A stretch of DNA of 64,000 nt from Oscillospiraceae bacterium. GTDB taxonomy: Bacteria; Bacillota; Clostridia; Oscillospirales; Oscillospiraceae. This document shows positions 20,124 through 28,976 of the stretch, piece after piece. The position numbers and the translations under genes are program-made. The notes beneath the pieces were generated by a model. It was not told the origin of the DNA. It saw only the letters and a list, made by a program, of their open reading frames with translations, and did no database searches. Location of the stretch: assembly GCA_016282135.1 (NCBI GenBank), contig JAEEKA010000074.1, forward strand, positions 60,214 to 124,213, in the 5' to 3' direction. Positions within the stretch are counted from its first letter, which is position 1, and each line of letters starts with the position of its first letter.

Positions 20124-20414
20124 ATGGAGCTGCATGAGATTCCGGCCGTCTTTCAGTCTCGCCTGCGGCTGGCAGTCGTGGCGGCGCTGATGACAGGCCC
20201 CAAGGACTTTACCACCTTGACAAAGCTCACGGATTCCACCCCCGGAAACCTGGGAAAGCAGATGGAGCTGCTGGAGGCGGAAGGATATCTGAGCTGTCAG
20301 AAGGAGCTTCTGGGCCGACGGCCCCGCTCCACCTACGCGCTGACAGAGACGGGCCGGGAGAGCTTCCGGGCTTACGTTCAGATGCTGGAGCGGATTGTGG
20401 GAGGGCAGCCATGA
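20124..20414 (+). CDS. Winged-helix transcriptional regulator (ArsR/MarR-like, PF13601 type)
   Basis: FQSRLRLAVVAALMTGPKDFTTLTKLTDSTPGNLGKQMELLEAEGYLSCQKELLGRRPRSTYALTETGRESF. Confidence 0.88.
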   Translation: MELHEIPAVFQSRLRLAVVAALMTGPKDFTTLTKLTDSTPGNLGKQMELLEAEGYLSCQKELLGRRPRSTYALTETGRESFRAYVQMLERIVGGQP

Positions 20415-20629
20415 AGCTCAGAATCAAACAGCTCCGGGAGAACAGCGGCCTGACCCAGGCGGAAGTTGCCGAGGCCCTGTGCTGCGATCAATCCCTCTAT
20501 TCCAAGTACGAGCGGGAACTGCGCTCCCTGCCGCTGGAGGCCGCTGTCAAACTGGCGGCCTTCTACGGCGTCACCCTGGATTACCTGGCAGGCACGACGG
20601 GGAACGAGGGAAGAATAATTAAGAATTGA
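20411..20629 (+). CDS. XRE-family HTH regulator
   Basis: MKLRIKQLRENSGLTQAEVAEALCCDQSLYSKYERELRSLPLEAAVKLAAFYGVTLDYLAGT; ATGA overlap with the upstream gene. Confidence 0.9.
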   Translation: MKLRIKQLRENSGLTQAEVAEALCCDQSLYSKYERELRSLPLEAAVKLAAFYGVTLDYLAGTTGNEGRIIKN

Positions 20630-20654
20630 GAGTTGAGAATTAAGAATTGTCGGT

Positions 20655-20680
20655 GTTTTGCAGATTGCAATCTGCAAAAC
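20655..20680. repeat. Perfect 26-bp palindrome without loop
   Basis: GTTTTGCAGATTG|CAATCTGCAAAAC. Confidence 0.95.
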
Positions 20681-20911
20681 GGAAATGGATTTGCCGTCTG
20701 CAAAATCGATAGCAGCTTCCCGGTTCAGAGCCCGGCAGCGGAGCACAGTGTGCGCCACGGTACAGAGCGCATGGTTCAGAGCCCGTAGGGACAAGCATTG
20801 CTTGTCCGCAGCCCGCACAGGCCGGCGCAAGTGCGCCAGGGGGGAACGGATTCTTCGCTCCGCTCAGAATGACGGCGTAGGGGACGGATTTCCAGTCCCG
20901 CTGCTGCACCG

Positions 20912-21064
20912 TAGAACAAAGAACATAGAACAAGCGTATTTCCAACATATATGGGTTTCTCATTCCTCCTAAGGGAAATTTATTGTTCTATTGTTCTATA
21001 ATTAAAAAAACCCAGGAAAAACCAAGGAAAATCGATAGAACAGCTTTAGAACAGAAATAGAACA
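20912..21064. repeat. Iteron-like cluster of TAGAACA heptamers, both orientations
   Basis: TAGAACA at 20912, 20926, 21036, 21047, 21058; TGTTCTA at 20984 and 20992. Confidence 0.85.
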
Positions 21065-21261
21065 GAGTATGCTTTGTTCCGGGATTACGCAAATTCGGAC
21101 GGGGAATGCGAAAAAATGCGTTCCCCGTCCGTTATTCGTGCATTCTTAAGCGGCAATTTGAGAATCCCACCATCCATCTTTCATAATCCGTCATTCAGTA
21201 TGATCCCTGCCGCGCGGGGGGGACGGATTTTTCACCTTGCTCAGAATGACAGGCGGGGAAG

Positions 21262-23439
21262 TCAGCGCGTGTCGTGGGCTGCCAGCTCGTCCAGAATCCG
21301 CTTTTCCCGGCTTTGGCTGGTGAAGAGCAGAATTTGCCGGGTCTTGCTCATTTCCCGGAGGGTTTCCAGAGCCAGGGCGGCCCGTTCGTCGTCAAAGAAG
21401 ACCAGGGCGTCGTCCAGCACGATGGGGGCCTTGGGGATCAGCAGCTCGCAGATTGCCAGCCGCAGGGCCAGATAGAGCTGATCCACCGTGCCGCCGCTGA
21501 GGTAGGACAGGGAACGGAAGACGGCGCTGCCTGTGGGACGGACGGTGACCTTCATGGACCGGTCCAGTTGAACCCGGTCGTAGGCCCCGCCGGTAAGCCG
21601 CGCAAAGAGCTCCCCGGTCCGCTGGCAAAGCAGGGGAGCGAACCTGGCCCGCAGGGCCTCGTCCGCCTGGGCCAGGGTGGTCCGGGCCAGCTGCAGGGCG
21701 GCATAGCGCTCCTCCATCCGGCGGATGTCCCGCTCCAGCTGCTCCAGGTCGCCGTTCAGCACCAGAGGGTCGCCCATCTGACCGATGGCGCCCTCCAGCA
21801 TGGCGGTCCGGGCGGCGGCAGCCTCCAGGGCGGCGTCCAGTTCCCGGAGCCGATTGGTCTCCGTATCCCGGTCATAGGCCGCAAAGCGTTCCAGGTCACC
21901 GTCCCGATCCACCGAGGTTCCCAGGGCAGTCCGGAGCCGGTCCAACTGCTCTGCGCGTTCCTGTTCCAGCATGCGGGCCCGGGCCAGAGCCTGTCTGGAC
22001 CGGGCGGCCTCCCGGAAGCGAGTTTCGGCCTGCTCCAGCGTGTCGCAGCCGGGCAGGACGTCGTTCAAGCGGGTCAAAAGCGCATCCCGCTTTTGCGCCA
22101 GAAGCTGACGGGGGCTGGGCTCCCGGAGCACGGTCAGAGTCTGTACGTAGCGGTCGGCCCGCTCCATCATGCCCGCTTCGCTGTCTGTCCCGTAGGCGTC
22201 CAGAATTGCCTGCGCTTCCTCCTGCCGGGCACGGTAGACGTCCTCTCGCCGGGAGAGTGTGAAATAGCGCCACAGCCAGAGCCCTATGCCGGAGAAGCTC
22301 AGGCCCAGGCCCAGCAGCATGGTCCACTGCTTGAGCAGTTGGGTGCTCCACGCCACCAGGGCGACGCCCGGCAGGGCCAAAAGCAGCCACAGCAGGGCCC
22401 TGTTCTTCCGGGGCGGTTTTGCCGCCTGGGCGGCTTCCCGTACGGTTTCCGCGTCCGCCAGGGCCTTGTCGTTGGCCTCCTGGGCGTCCATGTACCCGAA
22501 CACCGGATCGGGAGCCGGAGGGGGAGCTTGACGTTCCTCCGCCAGGGCGGCTTCCTGTAAATCCGATTGCAGCTCCTTCACTTCAGATTCCAGCCGCTCC
22601 AGAGCTTCTTCCTCAGGCAGCCTGCCGCAGACTTCTTCCCAGTTCGCCCGATCAGACGCCGCGGCGGCAAGGGCAATCTCCGCGCCGGAAACCTGGCCCT
22701 GCCGGGCGAGCTGTTCCAGGGCGTCCAGCCCGGCCAGATTCTCCCGGATCTGCTCCCGCTGCTGCCGGAGCGCTTGAAGCTCCGCCTCCAGAGCGGAAAG
22801 CTCCCGCTGCTTCTCCGCGATCCCGGCCAGTCTGCTTTGCAGGCTGACCCGGCGGTCCTCCGCCTGGGGCAGGGCCCCGGTCCGGTTGTAGCGCAGGGCG
22901 TTTTGCAGCTTTTTCAGCTTTTCGTCCAGCTCGGTGTAGGCGTATTCCTCGCTGCCGGTCGTTACCAGACTGCTCAGCCGTTTTTCCAGTAGGGCGTCCG
23001 GGGAGACCGCCAGATTCTGCTGACGCAGAAAACCGCTTCGGGTGTATACGGCGGCCTCTACGCCCAAAAGCTCCTTGCCGCAGCTTTTCCCGGTGAGAGA
23101 TTCCAGCGGAGAGCCGGAGGCGCTGTCCCAGGCCCGGAAGTCGCTCATGGGACCGGTGCGGCTGCCACGCTCCAGGGTGATGGACCGTTCCCCGTCGGTG
23201 AGCTCCATAGTTCCCGCCATGGGCTTTCCGTTCCAGGGCTGGTAGCGGAGCTTATCCGGCAGCCGGTCGGCCCGGCCCCGTTCCCCGGTGTCCACCCCGT
23301 AGAGCATGGCCAGCAGGAAGGCCAGCCAGGTGGATTTGCCGGCTTCATTGCTGCCGCTGATCACGTTCAGGCCGGGACGCAGAGAGAGCTCCCGGTCCTC
23401 CAATCGGCCAAAGCTGGCCCGCATGCGTTGAATGATCAC
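21262..23439 (-). CDS. SbcC/YhaN-like AAA ATPase (GTG start)
   Basis: VIIQRMRASFGRLEDRELSLRPGLNVISGSNEAGKSTWLAFLLAMLYG (Walker A), YLSGGTVDQLYLALRLAI (ABC signature), LDDALVFFDDERA (Walker B). Confidence 0.88.
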   Translation of the reverse strand: MIIQRMRASFGRLEDRELSLRPGLNVISGSNEAGKSTWLAFLLAMLYGVDTGERGRADRLPDKLRYQPWNGKPMAGTMELTDGERSITLERGSRTGPMSDFRAWDSASGSPLESLTGKSCGKELLGVEAAVYTRSGFLRQQNLAVSPDALLEKRLSSLVTTGSEEYAYTELDEKLKKLQNALRYNRTGALPQAEDRRVSLQSRLAGIAEKQRELSALEAELQALRQQREQIRENLAGLDALEQLARQGQVSGAEIALAAAASDRANWEEVCGRLPEEEALERLESEVKELQSDLQEAALAEERQAPPPAPDPVFGYMDAQEANDKALADAETVREAAQAAKPPRKNRALLWLLLALPGVALVAWSTQLLKQWTMLLGLGLSFSGIGLWLWRYFTLSRREDVYRARQEEAQAILDAYGTDSEAGMMERADRYVQTLTVLREPSPRQLLAQKRDALLTRLNDVLPGCDTLEQAETRFREAARSRQALARARMLEQERAEQLDRLRTALGTSVDRDGDLERFAAYDRDTETNRLRELDAALEAAAARTAMLEGAIGQMGDPLVLNGDLEQLERDIRRMEERYAALQLARTTLAQADEALRARFAPLLCQRTGELFARLTGGAYDRVQLDRSMKVTVRPTGSAVFRSLSYLSGGTVDQLYLALRLAICELLIPKAPIVLDDALVFFDDERAALALETLREMSKTRQILLFTSQSREKRILDELAAHDTR

Positions 23440-24521
23440 AGCTCCGGCACCTCCCTCTGTTCCATCAGGGCCAGACCCAGCCGGGCGGCCTGGGCCGCCT
23501 GCCGTCGGGCGTCTTCCGTTTGGGCTTCCCCATAGACTTTCTTCAGCCTGCGCAGGAATTCCCCCTTGAGACTGTCCTCCTCTGCGTCCCGCCAAAGCTC
23601 CGGCGGAGGCAGAGTCCGGTCAAGCAGCTCCAGGGCATAGAAGCGGCCGGAGAGGGCGGCGTAGAGGGCCGCCAGGTCGGGGGGCGGACATGCGCCAGTC
23701 AGGGTAATGCGATAGATGTCCCGCCGGGTGTCGGCAGGGAGCAGAGCTTCGATGGCCTTCCGGGGGTCCGCCCCCGCCGGGACGCTGAGGGTCTCGTAGA
23801 CCCTGCCGCCCAGGGGAACCGGCTCTGCCCGACAGCCGCCCCGATCCAGCTCCACGTAGAGGGCGCCCTTGGGGCCGGTCTCGTCAAAGCCCCGGCCCAT
23901 GGCGCAGCCGGGGTTGCCTACCGTGACGCCGCCGACGCGCCGCAGCTCCTGCCGGTGGATATGGCCCAGGGCCAGATAGTCCAGCCCGGACTCCAGAATT
24001 TCCGCTTCGGAGATGGGATTGTAGGGGGAGGCGGGGTCTCCCAGGGTCCCGTGGAGGACCATCACAGAGGCCGCGTCCCCGGGATCGGCCCGGAAGCCCT
24101 GCAGCAGTCCGACGCAGTGGGCGTCGGGAAAGGCTGCCCCGTAGACGGTGACGCCGAGGTCCTCCAGCCGGACAGCTTCCACGGCTCGGGAGCGGAAAAC
24201 GTGAACGTTTTCCGGCCAGCGCAGGGTGGCGTAGAGGGACTGGGGCGACCAGGGATCGTGATTGCCCGGGGCGATGAAGACCCGTGCCCGGAGGCTGCCC
24301 AGGACGTCCCGGAGCAGCTCCGCCGTCTCACGGTAGACCAGGTCGGAGTCAAACAGGTCCCCCGCCAGCAGCAGAAGCTGACAGCTTCGTTCCCGGCAAA
24401 TCTCACCCATGCGGCGGACAAGCTGCCGCTGTTCTTCCCGCCGCTGGGCGGCCTGTTCCCGGCCCAGCGCTGCAAAGGGACTGTCCAAATGGAGGTCAGC
24501 CGCGTGCAGAATTCGTATCAT
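23436..24521 (-). CDS. SbcD/YhaO-like metallophosphoesterase nuclease
   Basis: MIRILHAADLHLDSPF, LLAGDLFDSD, APGNHDPW, LGHIHRQ; 4-bp overlap with the downstream ATPase. Confidence 0.92.
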   Translation of the reverse strand: MIRILHAADLHLDSPFAALGREQAAQRREEQRQLVRRMGEICRERSCQLLLLAGDLFDSDLVYRETAELLRDVLGSLRARVFIAPGNHDPWSPQSLYATLRWPENVHVFRSRAVEAVRLEDLGVTVYGAAFPDAHCVGLLQGFRADPGDAASVMVLHGTLGDPASPYNPISEAEILESGLDYLALGHIHRQELRRVGGVTVGNPGCAMGRGFDETGPKGALYVELDRGGCRAEPVPLGGRVYETLSVPAGADPRKAIEALLPADTRRDIYRITLTGACPPPDLAALYAALSGRFYALELLDRTLPPPELWRDAEEDSLKGEFLRRLKKVYGEAQTEDARRQAAQAARLGLALMEQREVPEL

Positions 24522-25290
24522 GGCAGCAAATCCTTTCTGTTTCCAGGCATAGGCCGGTTTCGGCGTCCAGGGTGAAGATCACGCCCTCCAGTTTGCAGGG
24601 GCCGGAGGCGGTCTCATAGCGGCTGTTCAGCCCGCCCCGGAAGGTAGCGATGGACTGCTCGATCCGGATCCCCAGGACGGAATGGATGGGCCCGGTCATG
24701 CCCAGGTCCGTCACGTAGCCGGTGCCCTTGGGGAGAACCTGATGGTCCGCGGTGGGGACGTGGGTGTGGGTGCCCCAGAGGGCGGAGACCTTCCCGTCCA
24801 GGTGATAACCCAGGGCCAGCTTTTCCGAGGTGGCCTCCGCGTGAAAATCCACCAGGATCAGTTTTGTGTCGATCTGCTTCAAAAGCTTTTCGGCCAGCAG
24901 GAAGGGATTGTCCGGCCCGAAGGCCATGTTGCAGCGGCCGATCAGGCTGACCACGGTGACAGGGCCGGCCTTGGTGTCGTAGACGCCCAGGCCCCGGCCG
25001 GGGTAGAGCGGGGAGTCGTTGGCGGGCCGGAGGATGAAGCGGCTGTCCTCCAGATAGTCCGCGATCTCTCTGCGGTTGTAGCTGTGGTTGCCCAGGGTGA
25101 TGACGTCCGCCCCGGCGTCCAGAAGCTGTTCCGCCTGCCGGGGGGTAATGCCCACGCCGGAGACGTTCTCTCCGTTTACTGCGCAAAAATCAATCCGGTG
25201 CTCCCGGCGCAGCGTTTTCAGCCGCTGCTGCAAAAACAGCAGGCCCGCGCTGCCGCACACGTCGCCCACGGCCATAACCCGAAGCTCCAT
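24496..25290 (-). CDS. ymdB: YmdB-family metallophosphoesterase
   Basis: MELRVMAVGDVCGSAGL, VNGENVSGVGITP, LGNHSYNRREI, VDFHAEATSEK, GTHTHVPTAD. Confidence 0.92.
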   Translation of the reverse strand: MELRVMAVGDVCGSAGLLFLQQRLKTLRREHRIDFCAVNGENVSGVGITPRQAEQLLDAGADVITLGNHSYNRREIADYLEDSRFILRPANDSPLYPGRGLGVYDTKAGPVTVVSLIGRCNMAFGPDNPFLLAEKLLKQIDTKLILVDFHAEATSEKLALGYHLDGKVSALWGTHTHVPTADHQVLPKGTGYVTDLGMTGPIHSVLGIRIEQSIATFRGGLNSRYETASGPCKLEGVIFTLDAETGLCLETERICCHDTNSARG

Positions 25291-25399
25291 AGATGCGCCT
25301 CCCTTCGATGTTTTCACGGACGATTATACCGGATCGGACGGAAAATAGCAACGATTATTTCCGGGAGAAACCGGGGAAGATTGTTCAAAGAAACTCTCT

Positions 25400-25419
25400 G
25401 AACTTTTTACAAAAAGTTC
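25400..25419. promoter_or_regulatory. Near-perfect palindrome upstream of the -10 of the response-regulator operon
   Basis: GAACTTTTT-ac-AAAAAGTTC; candidate -10 TATAAT at 25442-25447. Confidence 0.55.
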
Positions 25420-25488
25420 ACCGATTTCAGGATTCCCGCGCTATAATAACTTTAGAAAATTATGGAGAGAAGAGAGGAGGTCTGTCCG

Positions 25489-26172
25489 ATGGCAACCAAG
25501 ATTCTGATTGTTGAGGACGACAACAACATTGCCGATCTGCTTCGGCTGTACCTGGAAAAGGAAAACTACGAAATCTGCATCGCCTCCGACGGCGGCAGGG
25601 GCGTGGAGCAGTTCCACCGCTTCCAGCCCGATCTGGTCCTGCTGGACCTGATGCTGCCTGTGATGGACGGCTGGGGCGTCTGCCGCGCCATTCGCGCCGA
25701 GTCCAAAACCCCGGTCATCATGCTCACCGCCAAGGGCGAGACGGAGGACAAGGTCACCGGTCTCAAGCAGGGCGCCGACGATTATATCACCAAGCCCTTT
25801 GAGATGCAGGAGCTGCTGGCCCGGATCGAGGCCGTGCTCCGCCGTTCCGGGACCGCGCCGGAGAAGAACAGCAAGCGGCTGGTGTTTGACAAGCTGATTA
25901 TCGACATGGATTCCTTTGAGCTCACCGTGGACGGCAAGAAAATCCCTACGCCCCCCAAGGAAATGGAGCTGCTCTATCACCTGGCCTCCACCCCCAACCG
26001 GGTCTACCAGCGCAACAAGCTGCTGGACGAGGTCTGGGGCTTCGACTACTTCGGCGACACCCGCACCGTGGACGTCCACATCAAGCGTCTGCGGGAGAAG
26101 CTGGAGGGCGTTTCCGATCAGTGGTCTCTCAAGACGGTCTGGGGCGTGGGCTATAAATTTGAGGTGGTGTAA
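25489..26172 (+). CDS. OmpR-family response regulator
   Basis: ILIVEDDNNIADLLRLYLEKENY, LLDLMLPVMDG, trans_reg_C winged helix. Confidence 0.95.
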   Translation: MATKILIVEDDNNIADLLRLYLEKENYEICIASDGGRGVEQFHRFQPDLVLLDLMLPVMDGWGVCRAIRAESKTPVIMLTAKGETEDKVTGLKQGADDYITKPFEMQELLARIEAVLRRSGTAPEKNSKRLVFDKLIIDMDSFELTVDGKKIPTPPKEMELLYHLASTPNRVYQRNKLLDEVWGFDYFGDTRTVDVHIKRLREKLEGVSDQWSLKTVWGVGYKFEVV

Positions 26173-26175
26173 GCC

Positions 26176-27603
26176 GTGAAACGCAGCTTCGGCAGGCAGA
26201 TCACGCTGACTGTCTGCCTGATTTTTCTGACGCTTCTCATTTTGAGCATGGCAACCCAGCTGCTCTACCGGCGGCTTATTGTGGACTTGATGGCGGAGGA
26301 CGTCTGCGATTCCGTCAACGCCGCCTCCGACATGGCGGAGCTGCTGGGAACGGAGTCCGGCCGTGGCCGGGAGCAGCTCTGCGTTCAGCTCAACTACACC
26401 GCCCGGGCTACGGGCAACGACACCGTGGTCTGCGACGAGAGCGGGACCGTCGTAGCCTGCTCCTGCAGTCTGCAAAGCTGCCGGCATTTGGGCTACCAAT
26501 TCTCCCGGGACTTCCTTGACGAGGCAGGCGAGAAGGGAAATGCCTTTCAAAACAACCTGCAGATCGGCTGCTACGGTGACAACCGTATGGCAGCGGTCAG
26601 TCTGGTCCGGACAAAGGACGGGGGCGTTGGATATGTGGTCAGCTCCCGCTCCACCCGGGAGGTTTCCCAGCGGCTGGGGGAAGCGGTCCGGGTCAACGTG
26701 TTGGTGGTTATCGCGGTGCTGGCCTTTGCCGCGCCGGTGGTCTGGGTGATTACCCAGCGTCAGATGAAGCCCATCAAGCAGATGACCGCCGCCGCCCGCC
26801 GGATGGCCCACGGCCAGATGGACGTGCGGGTGGACGCCAACGACACCGACACTGCGGAGCTCAACGAGCTGGCCCTGGCCTTCAACAATATGGCTCAGGC
26901 GTTGGCGAAGTCCGAGCAAAAGCGTCAGGAATTTGTGGCCAACGTCAGCCACGAGCTGAAAACGCCCATGACCACCATTTCCGGTTACATGGCCGGCATG
27001 CTGGACGGAACCATCCCCCCGGATCAGCAGCCGAAGTATATGGCAATCACTGCAGCAGAGGTGAAGCGTCTGTCCCGTCTGGTCCGGTCCATGCTGGAGA
27101 TTTCCCGGATCCAGGATCAGGGAATCCCCGCCGAACGAAAGCGCAATTTCGACCTCTGCCAGACGGTGGGAGAGGTCCTGCTGAGCTTTGAGAAGCAGAT
27201 CAACGACAAGCACCTGGAGGTGGATGTGAATCTGCCGGACCTGGGCGCCAGGACCCTCGCGGACCCGGACGCCATCACCCAGGTGGTATATAACCTGATT
27301 GACAACGCGGTGAAGTTCTGCCCGGAAAAGGGGGAGCTTGGCCTGCGGGTAGAGGAGACCAAGGGCGGGAAATACCTGGTTTCCATACGGAATACCGGTC
27401 CTACCATCCCTGCCGACGAGCTGCCGCTGGTGTTTGACCGATTCCACAAGACGGACAAGAGCCGCTCAGCGGATCGGGACGGCTGGGGCCTTGGCCTGTA
27501 TATCGTGAAAACAATCATTTTGGGACATGAAGAGGATATTTACGTCACAAGCCGGGACGGCGTGACGGAGTTTTCCTTCACCATGCCCAAGGCAAATCCC
27601 TGA
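26176..27603 (+). CDS. Sensor histidine kinase with HAMP
   Basis: FVANVSHELKTPMTTISGYMAGM; NLIDNAVKF; GWGLGLYIVKTII. Confidence 0.95.
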   Translation: MKRSFGRQITLTVCLIFLTLLILSMATQLLYRRLIVDLMAEDVCDSVNAASDMAELLGTESGRGREQLCVQLNYTARATGNDTVVCDESGTVVACSCSLQSCRHLGYQFSRDFLDEAGEKGNAFQNNLQIGCYGDNRMAAVSLVRTKDGGVGYVVSSRSTREVSQRLGEAVRVNVLVVIAVLAFAAPVVWVITQRQMKPIKQMTAAARRMAHGQMDVRVDANDTDTAELNELALAFNNMAQALAKSEQKRQEFVANVSHELKTPMTTISGYMAGMLDGTIPPDQQPKYMAITAAEVKRLSRLVRSMLEISRIQDQGIPAERKRNFDLCQTVGEVLLSFEKQINDKHLEVDVNLPDLGARTLADPDAITQVVYNLIDNAVKFCPEKGELGLRVEETKGGKYLVSIRNTGPTIPADELPLVFDRFHKTDKSRSADRDGWGLGLYIVKTIILGHEEDIYVTSRDGVTEFSFTMPKANP

Positions 27604-27644
27604 GCCTGGGGCGCTGATTGCAGATTGCCGGAAAAGGAGGTGTG

Positions 27645-28904
27645 ATGATGGAGGATAAGCGTACGCCTATGGAGGCGGAGGTTCAGGAGCTGCCCTGGAA
27701 GCGGGAGCCTGTCTGCCCTGAGGACTTCTATGGCACTGCTGCCAAGCCCCGGACCCGGCGCAGCCATAACGGGCTTTGGATCTGCATGAGCCTGATTCTG
27801 ATTGCCGCCAGCACCTGCTCCATTGCTGCCTCCATCCTTCACCTTCGGCTGGAAAAAAGGGACAACGGCTGGGAAATCGTGGCAGTTCCGCCGCAGACCA
27901 CCGAGGCCGCCGCGGATCCCGTCGAAAATGTTGAGGTGACCGTGGCGGATGAATACATTGTTGTCTCCAACGGAGAACCGGGCTCTGTCCAAATGCGTAT
28001 TTCCACCGCCGGGGGCGACGTGCTTTCCCCGGAGGCAATCTATGCGCAGGTTTCTCCTGCAGTGGTCTGTGTGCAGGTGGAGACTTATTACGGCAAATCG
28101 TCCTATTCCGGCGTGGTAATCAGCGAGGACGGCTATATTCTCTCCGCTACCGAGGGCCTGACTAACGCTGCCTCTGTCACGGTCAGCTTTCCGGACGGCG
28201 CCGGGTTTACGGCCAGCCGCGTGGCGGAGGAGCGCAGCACCGGCCTCTGCCTGCTGAAGGTGGAGGCATCCGGTCTGCCTACCGTCGCCTTTGCCCAGGA
28301 TGACGCTCTGGGCATAGGGCAGGGCATCTACTGCATCTGCAATCCCTACGGCACCAAGATCCCCAACGTCTTTTTTGACGGCATGCTGGCGGCCACCGGG
28401 GCTGTGGATGTGGGGGACGCTGCCTATACGGTGCTGCAAACCACGGCCCAGCTCAATAACGTGGGCTATGGCTGCCCCATTCTGGACAGCCGGGGGCTGG
28501 TGGTAGGTTTGACCTCGCCTGTCGGGAAACGGATTCTTTCCGGAGAAGATCCCTGTCTGGCGATCTCCGCCGCGGATTTGACGCGAACCATCGAGACCTT
28601 TGAGCGCAGCGCCTCCTCAGACGCCTGCTGGCTGGGCCTGGAGGTGGAGGAAATTCCGGAGGACTATCAGTACCTCTACGGCTTCCCCGGCAGTATCTGG
28701 ATCGCCGAGATTGCCGTGGGCGCTCCGCCCTACGGATACCTGTACGAATACGATGTGGTCACCGCTGTGGATGGCGTTGAGGTGGGCAGCGTGGCAGAGT
28801 TTGAGAAGCTTCTTTCCGTCCATGCGCCCGGGGATCGTGTTCAGCTCACCATTTTCCGCAGCGGAAACTGGTATAATATCATTTTGCCTGTTATGGCTCG
28901 ATAA
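27645..28904 (+). CDS. HtrA/DegP-like membrane-anchored trypsin-fold protein with PDZ domain, apparently catalytically inactive
   Basis: TM anchor; GVVISEDGYILSATEGLTNA and QLNNVGYGCPILDSRGLVVGL align to HtrA motif blocks but lack His, Asp and Ser; C-terminal PDZ (LGLEVEEIPED...VTAVDGVEVGSVAEFEKLL). Confidence 0.83.
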   Translation: MMEDKRTPMEAEVQELPWKREPVCPEDFYGTAAKPRTRRSHNGLWICMSLILIAASTCSIAASILHLRLEKRDNGWEIVAVPPQTTEAAADPVENVEVTVADEYIVVSNGEPGSVQMRISTAGGDVLSPEAIYAQVSPAVVCVQVETYYGKSSYSGVVISEDGYILSATEGLTNAASVTVSFPDGAGFTASRVAEERSTGLCLLKVEASGLPTVAFAQDDALGIGQGIYCICNPYGTKIPNVFFDGMLAATGAVDVGDAAYTVLQTTAQLNNVGYGCPILDSRGLVVGLTSPVGKRILSGEDPCLAISAADLTRTIETFERSASSDACWLGLEVEEIPEDYQYLYGFPGSIWIAEIAVGAPPYGYLYEYDVVTAVDGVEVGSVAEFEKLLSVHAPGDRVQLTIFRSGNWYNIILPVMAR

Positions 28905-28976
28905 TCCGCAAGGGGCGGGACTCTGGAACGGAGCCCCGCCCTTCCGCATACCATGGGGGGAAAGGTGGTGTGCAGG

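Noticed and set aside
23436-24521. Novel nuclease defence pair with the adjacent ATPase
   Set aside because: Matches the ordinary SbcD/YhaO + SbcC/YhaN DNA-repair gene pair, with no defence-island context.
25441-27447. 668-aa minus-strand ORF opposite the response regulator and kinase
   Set aside because: Shadow ORF; the plus strand has clear conserved domains.
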